DNA of 64,000 bases from Bradyrhizobium nitroreducens (GCF_002776695.1 NZ_LFJC01000003.1:6201252-6265251), one strand, 5' to 3'. Shown: positions 6,540 to 16,075, counted from the first letter of the stretch. The notes: generated from the letters alone by a model not told the origin. Numbers and translations: made by a program.

Positions 6540-9500
6540 TCAACTCAGGATGAAGTCGTCCGCGAACGTGATCTGACCCGGCATGACATTCGCCAGCCAG
6601 ATCTCGGAGGATCCGAATTGGACGAGCACGCCGCCCTCCGCATATTCGGTCAGGGTGACGCTTTCCGCCGCGTTCTCCGCGGTGACGCCGGTGCCGCGCA
6701 TGTCGATCCTGTCGCTCCCGTCGGTGAAATCATCGACCTGGAACGCGCCGCTGCCGGCGTTGAACACCAGGACGTCGGCGCCGTCGCCGGTTGTGATCCA
6801 CTTGACGCCGCCCTGTCCCTGGAAGGTGTCGTTGCCCGCGCCACCTTGCATGACGTCATCACCGGCGCCGCCGCGCAGGACATCGTTGCCGTCCTCCCCG
6901 AACAGCACGTCGTTACCGCTGCTCCCGGTGATGATGTTGTCGAGCGCGTTGCCGGCCGCGGTGAAGCCGCCGCTGTTCGTCCCCGTGAGATTCTCGAAGT
7001 TGTCGCCGAGCGTATAGGACGAGAGTGAGGTCTGCACCTCGTCGATGCCTTCATTGGTACTCTCGGTGACGACGTCATTGCTGGAATCGACGATATAGAT
7101 GTCGTTTCCGGTGCCGCCGTTCATGGTGTCGTTCCCGGCTCCTCCGTCCAGAACGTCATTGCCGCCCAGACCGTTCAGGGTGTCGTTGCCGCCGAGCCCG
7201 TTGAGCGCATCGCCCTCGTTCGTGCCAATCAGCGTGTCGGCCGCCGACGTCCCGCTCTGTGTGGTGCCTGCGACGTCCGTCACCGTCAGCGTGAAGACCT
7301 TGTCGAAGCTCAGCCCGCCCTGATCGACGATACGAACCGCGACATCGTGCGAGGTAGCAGTCTCGTAATCGAGCAACGTTCCGTTCGCGACCGTGATCTG
7401 GCCGGTCGCGGCATTGATCGCAAAGCGGCCGCCGGCATTGTCCGTGAGTGAATAGCTCAGCACGGCTCCGGCGTCGGGATCTACGCCCGTCACCGTTCCG
7501 ACAACGGTCCCATTGGTCGAATTCTCCGCAATCGAACCTCCGCTCAAGGTCGCGTTGGTCGGAGCATGATTGTCTCCGCCGCCGGCAGTGTCGAAGATGA
7601 AGTCGTCGAACGTGATCTGGCCCGGCATGATGCTCTCGAACCAGATCTGCGAGGTCCCGAATTCCACCAGAACGCCGCCTTCCGCATATTCGGTCAGGGT
7701 GACGTTCTGCGCGGCATTCTGCGCCGTGACACCGGTGCCGCGCATGTTGATCTTGTCGTTACCGTCGCTGAAGTCGTCGACCTGCAAATATCCGCTGGCG
7801 CCGTTGAGGATCAGCGTGTCCTGGCCGCTGCCGGTCGTGATCCAGTTCTGGCCGCCTTGGCCGTCGAAGATGTCGTTGCCGGCGCCGCCCTGCAGAACGT
7901 CGTCGCCGGCTCCACCCAGCAACGTATCGTTGCCGTCACCGCCGAACAGGACGTCGTTGCCGCTGTTGCCCTTGATGACGTTGTCGAGGGCGTTGCCGCT
8001 GGCGGTCAGCGCCGTAGACGTCGTGGCCGTCACATTCTCGACGTTCGCGCCGAGCGCATAGCTCGACAGCGAGGTGCGAATCTCGTCGATCCCCTCGTTG
8101 GCCGTCTCGTTCACGACGTCGCCGGCCGCGTCGACGATGTAGACGTCGTTCCCGGCGCCGCCGGTCATGGTGTCGTTGCCCGTACCTCCGTCGAGCGTGT
8201 CGTTGCCGCCGAGGCCGTTCAGAACATCATTGCCGTCAAGTCCGTTGAGGACGTCGTTTTCTTCCGTGCCGGTCAGGGTGTTGGCCGCCGAGGTGCCGTT
8301 CAGGGTCGCGCCCGCGACGTCGGTGACAGCGAGTACGAACACCTCGTCGTAGGTCAGGCCGCCCTGGTCCGTGACCCGGACCGTCACGCTGTGCGACGTT
8401 GCGGTTTCGTAATCGAGCAGCGCACCGTCGGCGACCGTGATCTGGCCGGAGGTCGCATTGATGGCGAAGCGTCCTCCGGCGTCGTCGGTCAGGGAATAGG
8501 TCAAGACGGCGCCGTTGTCCGGATCGACGCCGGCAACGGTTCCGACGACCGCGCCGTTGCCGGAGTTTTCGGCAATCGTGCCGCCGCTCAAGGTCGCATC
8601 GCTCGGAGCCTGGTTACCCGCTTCGTTGACGTCGGTCACGGCAATCGTGAAGGTCTTGTCGAAGGACAATCCGCCCTGATCCACGACATGAACAGTAATG
8701 GCGTGGGACGTCGTTGCCTCATAGTCGAGCAGCGAACCATCGGCCACGGTGATCTGGCCGGTTGCTGCGTCGATCGCGAAGCGTCCGCTGGCGTTGTCCG
8801 TCAGCGAATAGGTCAGGACGGCTCCGGCATCGGGATCGACGCCGGCTACGGTTCCGACGATGGTGCCGCTCGCCGCATTTTCGGCTACCGAGCCGCCGGC
8901 CAGGGTCGCGTCGGTCGGTGCGTGGTTGACGGATTCGCTGACGTCGGTGACTTCGATGGTGAACGATTTGTCGAACGTCAACCCGGTCTGGTCCGTCACG
9001 CGTACGATCACGGCGTGCGACGTCGCGCTTTCGTAGTCGAGCAGGGCGCCATTGGCCACCGTGATCTGCCCCGTGGCTGAATCGATCGCAAACCGTCCGC
9101 CAGCGTCATTCGTCAGGCTGTAGGTCAGCACTGCGTCCGTGTCCGGATCGACACCGGCGACGGTCCCGATGACGGTCCCGTTGTTCGCATTTTCCGCCAC
9201 CTGGTCGCTCGATAGCGTCGCGCCCTTTGGGGCATGGACGGCGGCAAGGATGTCGTCGCGTCCCCAGATCGTTCCGTTTGCGAACACGATCTGGTCGAAT
9301 CCCATGCTCTGGTCCGAATAGGGCTTCACCGTGATCGTCTCGCCGGTCTCGTAAACCGTGATCAGAATCGAATGGTCCGGCAGGCTGCTGACGCCGATGT
9401 CGGCCGGATTGAGATCGGACAGGCGCAAGGTGCCGCTGTTGTCTCCGAAATCCTCGATCGTATCGTTGCCATCGCCCTTGGCGTAAACGTAGATGTCGCC

Positions 9501-11993
9501 GTACTCGCCTCCGTAAAGGTGGTCGTTTCCGTGCCCTCCGACGAAGACAGTTGGCTGCCACTCGCCATTGATCTGCTGGGCCTTGGTGTAGAGCTCGTCG
9601 TTGCCGTCCGTGCCACGAACGGTTCGCATTGCTTCAAGGATGTGTTCGCGGGTCCACGTCGTTCCGTCGGCGAATTGGATCTCCTCGATCCCCTCCAGCC
9701 CGGCCTCCGCGAATTGATTGGTGATCGTGATGGTCGAGGGTTGCGTTCCGAGCACGCTGATAAAGAGATCGGACCCGCCGCCGCTGATCTCGATATCCGA
9801 GGCATTGAGATCGGTGAATGCGAGAACATCGACATCGTCGGACGCGCCGTCGTAGTCCATGACGTAGTCGTCGCCATCTCCGCGTGCGTAGCGGTAGATG
9901 TCGGAGCCCGCGCCACCAAGCAGCAGATCCATCTCGCCACCGCCGGTGATCTCGTCATTCCCGGCGGTGCCTTGCAGAAAATCGATATCCGCCGTACCGG
10001 CGACCTCGGTAAGTGTCTCCAGAACCTGGAAGAGTTCAGAGCGTCCCGCCTTGTTGGCTTGGTTGGCTTGCGCTTCCAGGCCCAACGCTATCCGCAGAGA
10101 CTCCAGATATGGCGTCAGGATAAATCGTTCCGACGACCAGCCATTCCTGTTCTCCTCATAGTGCTGCTTGGCCTTCGAGGCGAATTTCGCGGGATCATAG
10201 ACGTCCAGGCCGAAATCTCCGGTCTGATAGTTCTTGGCGAGGATGTAGTCCGGATTGGCGTCCGATCCGTTCAGGATGACCAGGCTGTGACCGGTGTTGA
10301 TGAACGTACCGGCATCACCTCCCTGTCCGAAGTAGAAATGGTTGTATCCTTCGAGATAATTGCCCTTCAGGTCGGCATATTCAACAAAGGTATGCGTTAG
10401 CTCGGGCTGAGTGATCTCGCCGTAATCGGCTTCGTCTTCGGAGGAGTCCCATCCGAAGAAGAGTTTGTCTGCGGCGTCACTGTCCAGGACGATGTCGCCC
10501 CATCCGAGGTAGAACTGATCGCCGCCGGCGCCTCCGGTCAACCGATCGTTGCCCGCCCCGCCGAACAGCTTGTCGTTGCCAGCACCGCCCGACAGCTTGT
10601 CTTCGTCGGCCCCGCCGAACAGCTGATCATTGCCCTCGGCACCGTAGATCTCGTCGTTCCCGGCATCGCCATAGAGCTTGTTGACGACGTTGGTATCGTT
10701 CTCGCCGGGGACGCTGGATCCTCCCCTGATGACGTCCTTTCCATCGCCGCCGTGGATGATGTCGGCGCCGATGCCGCCCCAGATCTCGTCCATCTCGGTG
10801 CCGCCATCGATCGTGTCGTCACCGGCTCCGCCCTCGATGTAATCCGCGCCATCGTCGCCGAAGAGCTGATCGCCGCCAGCGCCGCCGAATATCTGATCGT
10901 TGCCGCCGCCACCGTGGATGAAGTCGACTTCTCCATTGCTCGAACCGGCCGGGCTGTCGCCCCACAAAACGTCGCCGCCGCTGCCGCCGCGAATGGTGTC
11001 CGATCCCATCCCGCCATAGGCATAGACCTTCCCGGTGGCGGCCCACAAGTCGAGATTGTCAACTCCGTTGCTGCCGAAGACCGCGATCTTCGCGGCTTGA
11101 AGGTTCAGGCCGTGCAAGTCGCCGCTAACGGAGATCTCTTGCTTCAGAAAATACTCGACCTCGCCATTGCCGAAGCTGTCCTTGCTGTACATTTGCAAGC
11201 CAAGCTTTGCGCCGGTCTGCATGATCGTGAAGTCCGCGCCTGACAGATACGGAGTCAGAAGATCGGAGTTTTTTGCTGGCGTGCCATTGGCGTCGACCCC
11301 TGTCCCGTTTGAAATCTTGGTCGCCGCGTCTCCCATCGCGCCGGCGATTTGGGCAAGATAGTCTCCAGCGAGGACGTCATATCCGATGTTCTCGTTGCCG
11401 TTGATGTAGACCGCGACACGAGAATTGACGTTGAACTTGCCGGCCGAAAAATTGAGAAGGCTCAGGGCCGCGTCGATGGCCGACTTGCCTTCCGCTGCAA
11501 GACCATTGCGGTAGACCACGCCGGACACGCTCTGGCCGGAGCCGTCCGTAATTTCGAGCCTCGTCGATGCGACGCCGAATATTTCGTAGATCCGATCGGC
11601 TACCGGCTCGGCAAACGCCTCGTAGACCCATGATGCAAGTGCCGCGGCACCACCAGCCACCGCAACTTCAAGGGCAATCGGAAGCGACGCCCCGCCCAAT
11701 ATGCCGAGCGCCACCGCTCTCAGCGCCAGCGTCAAGGCTTCGGCGATTTCAGCTTTGGGTCCGGTGTCCGCGATGATCTTGACCCCGTCCAGGTAGAAGA
11801 AGCCGTCCTCCCTGGTGATCACCTTGTTGATCTCATTGGCGGTGCTGCCCGGACCGAAATATTTGTAGAGAAACTTGATCGGCAATGAGCCCGCGTCGGT
11901 TTGCAGGAGAGGATCGAGAGCACCGTCCAGGAATTCCCCAAGTGCCTCGGTGACTTTCGAAGGCTCCGGCGGCGTTACGGTGTAGTATTCCAT
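6540..11993 (-). CDS. giant secreted RTX/cadherin-repeat protein (adhesin-like)
   Basis: An 1817-residue acidic protein. Rough layout: residues 1-320 an unrecognised N-terminal domain with no Sec signal; 324-498 a block of GGxGxDxUx calcium-binding nonapeptides; 680-785 and 810-916 two haemolysin-related (HCBP-type) domains ending in FADGTTW and FANGTIW; 918-1019, 1021-1121 and 1128-1228 three cadherin-like repeats with VDPD and LDYE motifs; 1231-1371 RTX; 1381-1468 a GVLVEFG...GQITFDDFIFD module; 1476-1576 a fourth cadherin-like repeat; 1581-1724 RTX; and a second terminal module ending GQITFADDFILS. Such proteins are normally exported by type I secretion through an uncleaved C-terminal signal; no ABC exporter, membrane-fusion protein or TolC gene is in the window. 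ATG 11993 is set by GGGAGA 8 bases upstream. The preceding same-strand gene encodes a small secreted protein. Confidence 0.9.
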   Translation of the reverse strand: MEYYTVTPPEPSKVTEALGEFLDGALDPLLQTDAGSLPIKFLYKYFGPGSTANEINKVITREDGFFYLDGVKIIADTGPKAEIAEALTLALRAVALGILGGASLPIALEVAVAGGAAALASWVYEAFAEPVADRIYEIFGVASTRLEITDGSGQSVSGVVYRNGLAAEGKSAIDAALSLLNFSAGKFNVNSRVAVYINGNENIGYDVLAGDYLAQIAGAMGDAATKISNGTGVDANGTPAKNSDLLTPYLSGADFTIMQTGAKLGLQMYSKDSFGNGEVEYFLKQEISVSGDLHGLNLQAAKIAVFGSNGVDNLDLWAATGKVYAYGGMGSDTIRGGSGGDVLWGDSPAGSSNGEVDFIHGGGGNDQIFGGAGGDQLFGDDGADYIEGGAGDDTIDGGTEMDEIWGGIGADIIHGGDGKDVIRGGSSVPGENDTNVVNKLYGDAGNDEIYGAEGNDQLFGGADEDKLSGGAGNDKLFGGAGNDRLTGGAGGDQFYLGWGDIVLDSDAADKLFFGWDSSEDEADYGEITQPELTHTFVEYADLKGNYLEGYNHFYFGQGGDAGTFINTGHSLVILNGSDANPDYILAKNYQTGDFGLDVYDPAKFASKAKQHYEENRNGWSSERFILTPYLESLRIALGLEAQANQANKAGRSELFQVLETLTEVAGTADIDFLQGTAGNDEITGGGEMDLLLGGAGSDIYRYARGDGDDYVMDYDGASDDVDVLAFTDLNASDIEISGGGSDLFISVLGTQPSTITITNQFAEAGLEGIEEIQFADGTTWTREHILEAMRTVRGTDGNDELYTKAQQINGEWQPTVFVGGHGNDHLYGGEYGDIYVYAKGDGNDTIEDFGDNSGTLRLSDLNPADIGVSSLPDHSILITVYETGETITVKPYSDQSMGFDQIVFANGTIWGRDDILAAVHAPKGATLSSDQVAENANNGTVIGTVAGVDPDTDAVLTYSLTNDAGGRFAIDSATGQITVANGALLDYESATSHAVIVRVTDQTGLTFDKSFTIEVTDVSESVNHAPTDATLAGGSVAENAASGTIVGTVAGVDPDAGAVLTYSLTDNASGRFAIDAATGQITVADGSLLDYEATTSHAITVHVVDQGGLSFDKTFTIAVTDVNEAGNQAPSDATLSGGTIAENSGNGAVVGTVAGVDPDNGAVLTYSLTDDAGGRFAINATSGQITVADGALLDYETATSHSVTVRVTDQGGLTYDEVFVLAVTDVAGATLNGTSAANTLTGTEENDVLNGLDGNDVLNGLGGNDTLDGGTGNDTMTGGAGNDVYIVDAAGDVVNETANEGIDEIRTSLSSYALGANVENVTATTSTALTASGNALDNVIKGNSGNDVLFGGDGNDTLLGGAGDDVLQGGAGNDIFDGQGGQNWITTGSGQDTLILNGASGYLQVDDFSDGNDKINMRGTGVTAQNAAQNVTLTEYAEGGVLVEFGTSQIWFESIMPGQITFDDFIFDTAGGGDNHAPTNATLSGGSIAENSTNGTVVGTVTGVDPDAGAVLSYSLTDNAGGRFAINAATGQITVANGTLLDYETATSHDVAVRIVDQGGLSFDKVFTLTVTDVAGTTQSGTSAADTLIGTNEGDALNGLGGNDTLNGLGGNDVLDGGAGNDTMNGGTGNDIYIVDSSNDVVTESTNEGIDEVQTSLSSYTLGDNFENLTGTNSGGFTAAGNALDNIITGSSGNDVLFGEDGNDVLRGGAGDDVMQGGAGNDTFQGQGGVKWITTGDGADVLVFNAGSGAFQVDDFTDGSDRIDMRGTGVTAENAAESVTLTEYAEGGVLVQFGSSEIWLANVMPGQITFADDFILS

Positions 11994-12111
11994 GATGTTC
12001 TCTCCCAGGTCTCTTGTGGTGGCAGCATTCATCGGCTGGCCGAGTCACGCTCGGCCAGTTGCTCGTCTTCTCGGTTGATTGAAGCGGATCGTTCCCGTCG
12101 TGGTGAGGCGC

Positions 12112-12843
12112 TTACCGCTGTGGGTCTCTGTGAAATTCCATCATTGTTCGAGGCGGGATTTCCTGACATTGCATGACGGTGCGAGGTCTCGACGCATCGC
12201 CCTCGATGCCTTCGATCGTGACGGTCTGGCGGCTTCTGCTCCAGACGACCCGGCGAGGGACATCGAAATTCATCGACAGCGTGATCTCATCCTGGCCCGC
12301 AGCGGTGACCTCGCCGCGAAACCCTCTTCCCTCCTTGCCGCGCTCGAAGAGTGCTTGTTTCGAAGCTGCATCCATCGTGAAGTACATGTCTCCTGCGTCC
12401 TCACAGCGGACGGAGATCGGATGCTGAATTGGGTCGCGAACCCGGAAGCTCAAAATGCTCCTTGGCGGGAGGACGGTGCACTGATGCGTCAATGTCGGCC
12501 GGAAGGTGGGGTCTTCAAGTCCCGGCCAGCTCATCGTCTTTTGATTGCGATCAAAGACCAGGTCGAGCCGTCCGGGACGGACGCGCAGCACGAATTCGAT
12601 CTTTCCATCATTCGTGGAAATGATCTCTCCCGAATGTGCATTGATACCGAAATACGTCTCGACGTTGATCGGCGGCGTTTCAAAAACGACGGCTTTGGCA
12701 TCGACGTCGAACGTCGCAAAGTAGGGGCGGACGGGAATGCCCCCCTCACACCGCACGGAAAATGGCTCAGCGGCTGCTGCGGGATCCGGCGTCAGCATGA
12801 GAAGCAGAATGAGCGCGAGAGGGAGGCCTGCGAGCCACTTCAT
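12112..12843 (-). CDS. secreted protein with two tandem cysteine-containing domains
   Basis: A 243-residue protein with a signal peptide (MKWLAGLPLALILLLMLTP, cleavage probably after AAAA). The mature part is an internal duplication: FSVRCEGG...HQCTVLPPRSILSF and ISVRCEDA...MQCQEIPPRTMMEF, each ~105 residues with two cysteines that could form one disulphide per domain. GGAG lies 9 bases before ATG 12843; a longer frame to 12873 would bury the signal peptide behind ten residues. It is on the same strand as the RTX gene and ends 118 bases before its start, so the two may be cotranscribed. I do not recognise the family. Confidence 0.75.
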   Translation of the reverse strand: MKWLAGLPLALILLLMLTPDPAAAAEPFSVRCEGGIPVRPYFATFDVDAKAVVFETPPINVETYFGINAHSGEIISTNDGKIEFVLRVRPGRLDLVFDRNQKTMSWPGLEDPTFRPTLTHQCTVLPPRSILSFRVRDPIQHPISVRCEDAGDMYFTMDAASKQALFERGKEGRGFRGEVTAAGQDEITLSMNFDVPRRVVWSRSRQTVTIEGIEGDASRPRTVMQCQEIPPRTMMEFHRDPQR

Positions 12844-13556
12844 GTCGCACACTCCGTTCGCGCATGAGAGCATCGCCCGCGGCCTCGCAGCAGCGAAGAG
12901 CAGTTTAAACTCTCGACATTACCTGGCGATAAATTGGCCGGGTGGCCTTGGTGAGCACGCAATGAACCTGCGCCGCGCAGAGAGTCTCTGAAGGTATTCC
13001 GAACGCCAGTCACGACCACGGTCCCCGAACATCGATGCCGCCTGCACACTGCGCGCGGGCCGACATCAACGTCCGGTTGCGGACCCTACATGAGAACTTC
13101 GAGATGTAAAGAAGCGGCACGCAACCTCGCGCTTTTCCGAGGATGTGGCGCGCTGACACGTGAAGCAGAGAAGATTCAAATCAAATTTGGAACCTGCAAG
13201 TCCAAGCATTTGAAGATGCTCATTCGATCGCTGTTCAATCGCGATCGATTTCGTTTGCCAATGACCGCAGTGAGACAGCGAATGAGATCGCGCTCGTTTT
13301 GCTTGCGGCAATTTGCCACCATTTTGAAGCCGGTTCCTTCGCGAACCTCTGGGCAAAATTGGGGAAGACGATGAGATGCCGAGTGCTGAACGATTCTGAA
13401 CACGATGAATTTGACGGCTTGGCGGGCGCGCAAACTTCGCGCAATGATATCGATCTTCAGCGGCGCCGATACGAACGTGGGGCGCGGACGAAGAGGCCTC
13501 GTTCCGACGATGCTCTGCGATGACCTGCTCCTCGAGGCCCAGGAGCCAAACACCAA
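12844..13556. other. gene-poor interval
   Basis: About 710 bases without a convincing gene. Several frames are open for 70-95 codons on either strand, but none has a good ribosome-binding site, membrane segment or recognisable motif. Base composition looks lower in G+C than the neighbouring genes around 13150-13350. It may hold the promoter of the minus-strand secreted protein and decayed coding sequence. Confidence 0.5.
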
Positions 13557-13859
13557 GTGAGACCCGTGAAGGTCAGATTGCACGTCCCCATGCCGTTCGT
13601 CGGTGCCGTAATAGCGATTATAGCGGGGGTGCATAGCGTCTACAGGCTGAGCCAGTGGCACTCTGCCGGAACGCTCTGGGCGAATTTTCGTAGCAGAGGC
13701 GAGCGCAGTCACCATCAGCTGATCACGTTTGCCGACCATCCATTCAACTTCGTCGGCTTGTTTGGGCTTCATCTGCTGTTCATTCTGATAGGCTGCTTGG
13801 GATTCGTTTTCATCGCACGAGAGATGCGGGCTTGGCTTGAGCGGCACAAATCCGGCTGA
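13557..13859 (+). CDS. small two-helix membrane protein, unknown function
   Basis: A 100-residue protein with membrane segments at about residues 12-30 (MPFVGAVIAIIAGVHSV) and 64-86 (FVGLFGLHLLFILIGCLGFV), joined by a polar loop RSRGERSHHQLITFADHP and ending in a basic tail. GTG 13557 has AGGAG at 13541-13545, 11 bases upstream; an internal ATG at 13590 starts right at the first helix and lacks such a site. The hydrophobic pattern and the ribosome site support it as real against an overlapping minus-strand frame. It stands just ahead of the M23 peptidase gene on the same strand. No family recognised. Confidence 0.6.
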   Translation: MRPVKVRLHVPMPFVGAVIAIIAGVHSVYRLSQWHSAGTLWANFRSRGERSHHQLITFADHPFNFVGLFGLHLLFILIGCLGFVFIAREMRAWLERHKSG

Positions 13860-14015
13860 TAGGGATGGATCGTCGCCTTCGTGGGTGATCCTTCCCGGTA
13901 CTGTTGGCTTCACAGTGTACCGATGTTGGCCAAGGTTCTTGGGACATCAGGAATGAAAGTCTCGCTTCCAGACTACACTTTGTCGCGCGCCCCTGCGTCA
14001 GAGCGGACGGATCGG

Positions 14016-15011
14016 ATGAGAGCGCTTGTGTCTGTATTGGTGGTCTGCTCGGTCATCACTTGCGCGTCGGTGGCTCGCGGCTCCGAGCTGCAGCTTTTCG
14101 CTTGGCCGGTGGCTTGCAGCCTGGGAACGACCTGTTTCATCCAGAACTACGTCGACCATGATGCCTCCGACAAGATCTCGGACTTTCGATGCGGTCACCG
14201 AACCTATGACGGTCACGATGGCACCGACATCCGGCTGCCCGATCTGGACGTTCAGAGAAGTGGCGTCGAAGTCGTTGCCGCCGCCCCCGGGCGCGTTGCC
14301 CACACGCGCGACGGCATGGATGACGTATCGGTCAAGGTCGTCGGCAAAGCCGCAATAGCCGGCAAGGAATGCGGCAACGGCGCGGTCGTCGAACATGGAA
14401 ATGGCTGGAGCACGCAGTACTGCCACATGGTCAAAGGAAGTGTCAGAGTTAAACCTGGTGACAGGGTAAGCTCCGGGCAGGCACTTGGGCTGGTGGGTCT
14501 GTCCGGAAACACCGAGTTTCCACACCTGCATTTCACGGTGAGGCATGACGGGGTCGTCGTGGATCCCTTTGCCGAAGGGGCGAAAGGCGAGTGCAGCGGC
14601 GGTCGTTCGCTGTGGCAGCCCGCGCTGGAGTCCGTTTCGAACTATCGGCCGACCGAGATCATCAACGTCGGCTTCGCTGATCGAGCGATGACCATGGACG
14701 AGATCGAGACCGGAGAGGTGAAGCAATCTCCGCCCGGCTCTCATTCTGCCGCTCTCGTTGCGTATGTTCGCGCAATCGGACTTCAGGCGGAAGACGAGCA
14801 GGCCATCGAGTTGAGGTCACCTCAGGGGCAAGTCATCGCGGAGTACCGCGCACCGAAGCTGCCGCGGGACCAGGCCCAATATTTCATCTCGGCCGGAAGG
14901 AAGCGCGGAGGCTCCGTCTGGCCGCCCGGCACCTATACGGCAACCTTTGTCCTTCGCCGAAAAGGGGCTGAGATCGAGCGGCGGTCTTTCCAGGCGGACA
15001 TCGCGCAATAG
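14016..15011 (+). CDS. periplasmic M23-family (LytM-like) metallopeptidase
   Basis: A 331-residue protein with a signal peptide (MRALVSVLVVCSVITCASVARG) and an M23 domain at about residues 65-190. Zinc ligands are visible: GHDGTD supplies the first His and Asp and FPHLHF the HxH pair; YCHM supplies the further conserved His, and VVEHGNGWSTQY is the usual strand before it. PGDRVSSGQALGLVGLSG is the standard M23 stretch. All catalytic residues are present, so it could cut peptidoglycan cross-bridges. Residues ~220-331 form a C-terminal region without a known name, ending in an immunoglobulin-like beta pattern (GTYTATFVLRRKG). The ATG at 14016 directly precedes the signal peptide; upstream in-frame ATGs add unlikely residues. 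Confidence 0.88.
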   Translation: MRALVSVLVVCSVITCASVARGSELQLFAWPVACSLGTTCFIQNYVDHDASDKISDFRCGHRTYDGHDGTDIRLPDLDVQRSGVEVVAAAPGRVAHTRDGMDDVSVKVVGKAAIAGKECGNGAVVEHGNGWSTQYCHMVKGSVRVKPGDRVSSGQALGLVGLSGNTEFPHLHFTVRHDGVVVDPFAEGAKGECSGGRSLWQPALESVSNYRPTEIINVGFADRAMTMDEIETGEVKQSPPGSHSAALVAYVRAIGLQAEDEQAIELRSPQGQVIAEYRAPKLPRDQAQYFISAGRKRGGSVWPPGTYTATFVLRRKGAEIERRSFQADIAQ

Positions 15012-15244
15012 CAGCTCGCTCCTGGAGCCCAGCAACCTCGCCAGTCCCCTTGGGCAGCTCGTGGCGAGGCCTTCACGACCAGGGGTGACGCTCCAGTCCG
15101 GCCGCCGTGGCGCGCCACGCATTTCCCATCTTGTCATCTACCCTGAATAGTTGTTCAGTCCTTGCGGGGCGATTTGCATCTTTTGACGTGACGAAGCGTT
15201 CGGCCGCAGGGCGTGCGGCAGGCGTGTGAGACAGGAAGCGCGCC

Positions 15245-15925
15245 ATGGTTTATCGGCGGACGCATCAAGTGGTTAAGCGCCTTGCGGCGCGGCGCAGCGC
15301 GATTCTCGCGGCGGCGCGGGAGGCTGCGGCGGAAGGCGGGATGGCGGCGGTGCAGATCGCCCCGGTCGCGGTCCGGGCGAATGTCGCGGCTGGAACGGTC
15401 TACCGTTACTTCCCCTCCAAGGCCGAGCTGATCTCCGAACTCATTGCAGAGGTCTCCCGCGACGAGCTCGCGGCGATCCGCCGGGCTGCCGATGCCGCGC
15501 CGGGGCCGTCCTCGGCGCTGGCGGCCGCCGTGACGACGGTGGCGGTCCATACGCTGTCGCAGCGCCGGTTGGCCTGGGGCATCCTGGCCGAGCCTGTCGA
15601 TGTCGATGTCAGCGCCTCCAGGCTCGCTAGCCGGCGCGAGATTGCCGGCGAGATTGCCGCCCGGATCGACGCTGCGGTGCGTGCCGGCCACCTGCCGGCG
15701 CAGGACACCGCGCTCGCCGCCACCGCTCTGCTCGGCGCGCTGCACGAGGCCCTGGTCGGCCCGCTCGCGCCCGACAATCTCGATGATCCCGTCAAGATGC
15801 GCGATGCGGTGCAGACCGTGACGCTGCTGGCGCTGCGCGCCGTCGGCGTCATGGACGCCCGCGCCCGTGGTCTGGTGGTGCAGCAGACACTGCTGCCGAC
15901 GACGAAGGCGCTGGTGGGGGCGTAA
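15245..15925 (+). CDS. TetR/AcrR-family transcriptional regulator
   Basis: A 226-residue protein. Residues ~12-60 form the TetR N-terminal helix-turn-helix (RRSAILAAAREAAAEGG, then VAAGTVYRYFPSKAELI); the rest is an alpha-helical ligand/dimer domain with LGALHEALVGPL. It stands alone between the M23 peptidase gene and the convergent pyruvate kinase gene, so the target is not obvious from context; self-regulation is usual for the family. ATG 15245 starts directly before the first helix. Ligand unknown. Confidence 0.9.
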   Translation: MVYRRTHQVVKRLAARRSAILAAAREAAAEGGMAAVQIAPVAVRANVAAGTVYRYFPSKAELISELIAEVSRDELAAIRRAADAAPGPSSALAAAVTTVAVHTLSQRRLAWGILAEPVDVDVSASRLASRREIAGEIAARIDAAVRAGHLPAQDTALAATALLGALHEALVGPLAPDNLDDPVKMRDAVQTVTLLALRAVGVMDARARGLVVQQTLLPTTKALVGA

Positions 15926-16075
15926 AATCGCCGCGCGACGGCGGTGGCGCCCTGACCCCGCTCAGGTCATTGCCTGAGCACACCTTTTCACAAAACCCGC
16001 GCACGTTCTCCGAAGATGCCGGCTACTGTGCATGGGGTTGTTTTCGAGATTTTGGTTTTGGCCGCGCCAGCGGGC

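Noticed and set aside
7566..9080. Open plus-strand frame of 504 codons opposite the RTX gene
   Set aside because: It reflects the repeated codons of the RTX and cadherin units on the minus strand.
6540..9240. Regularly spaced short repeats that could be taken for a CRISPR array
   Set aside because: They encode GGxGxDxUx nonapeptides and cadherin repeats in frame and lack uniform repeat and unique spacer structure.
13176..13913. Open minus-strand frame of 245 codons
   Set aside because: It has no ribosome site, no hydrophobic or domain pattern, and overlaps the better supported small membrane gene on the plus strand.
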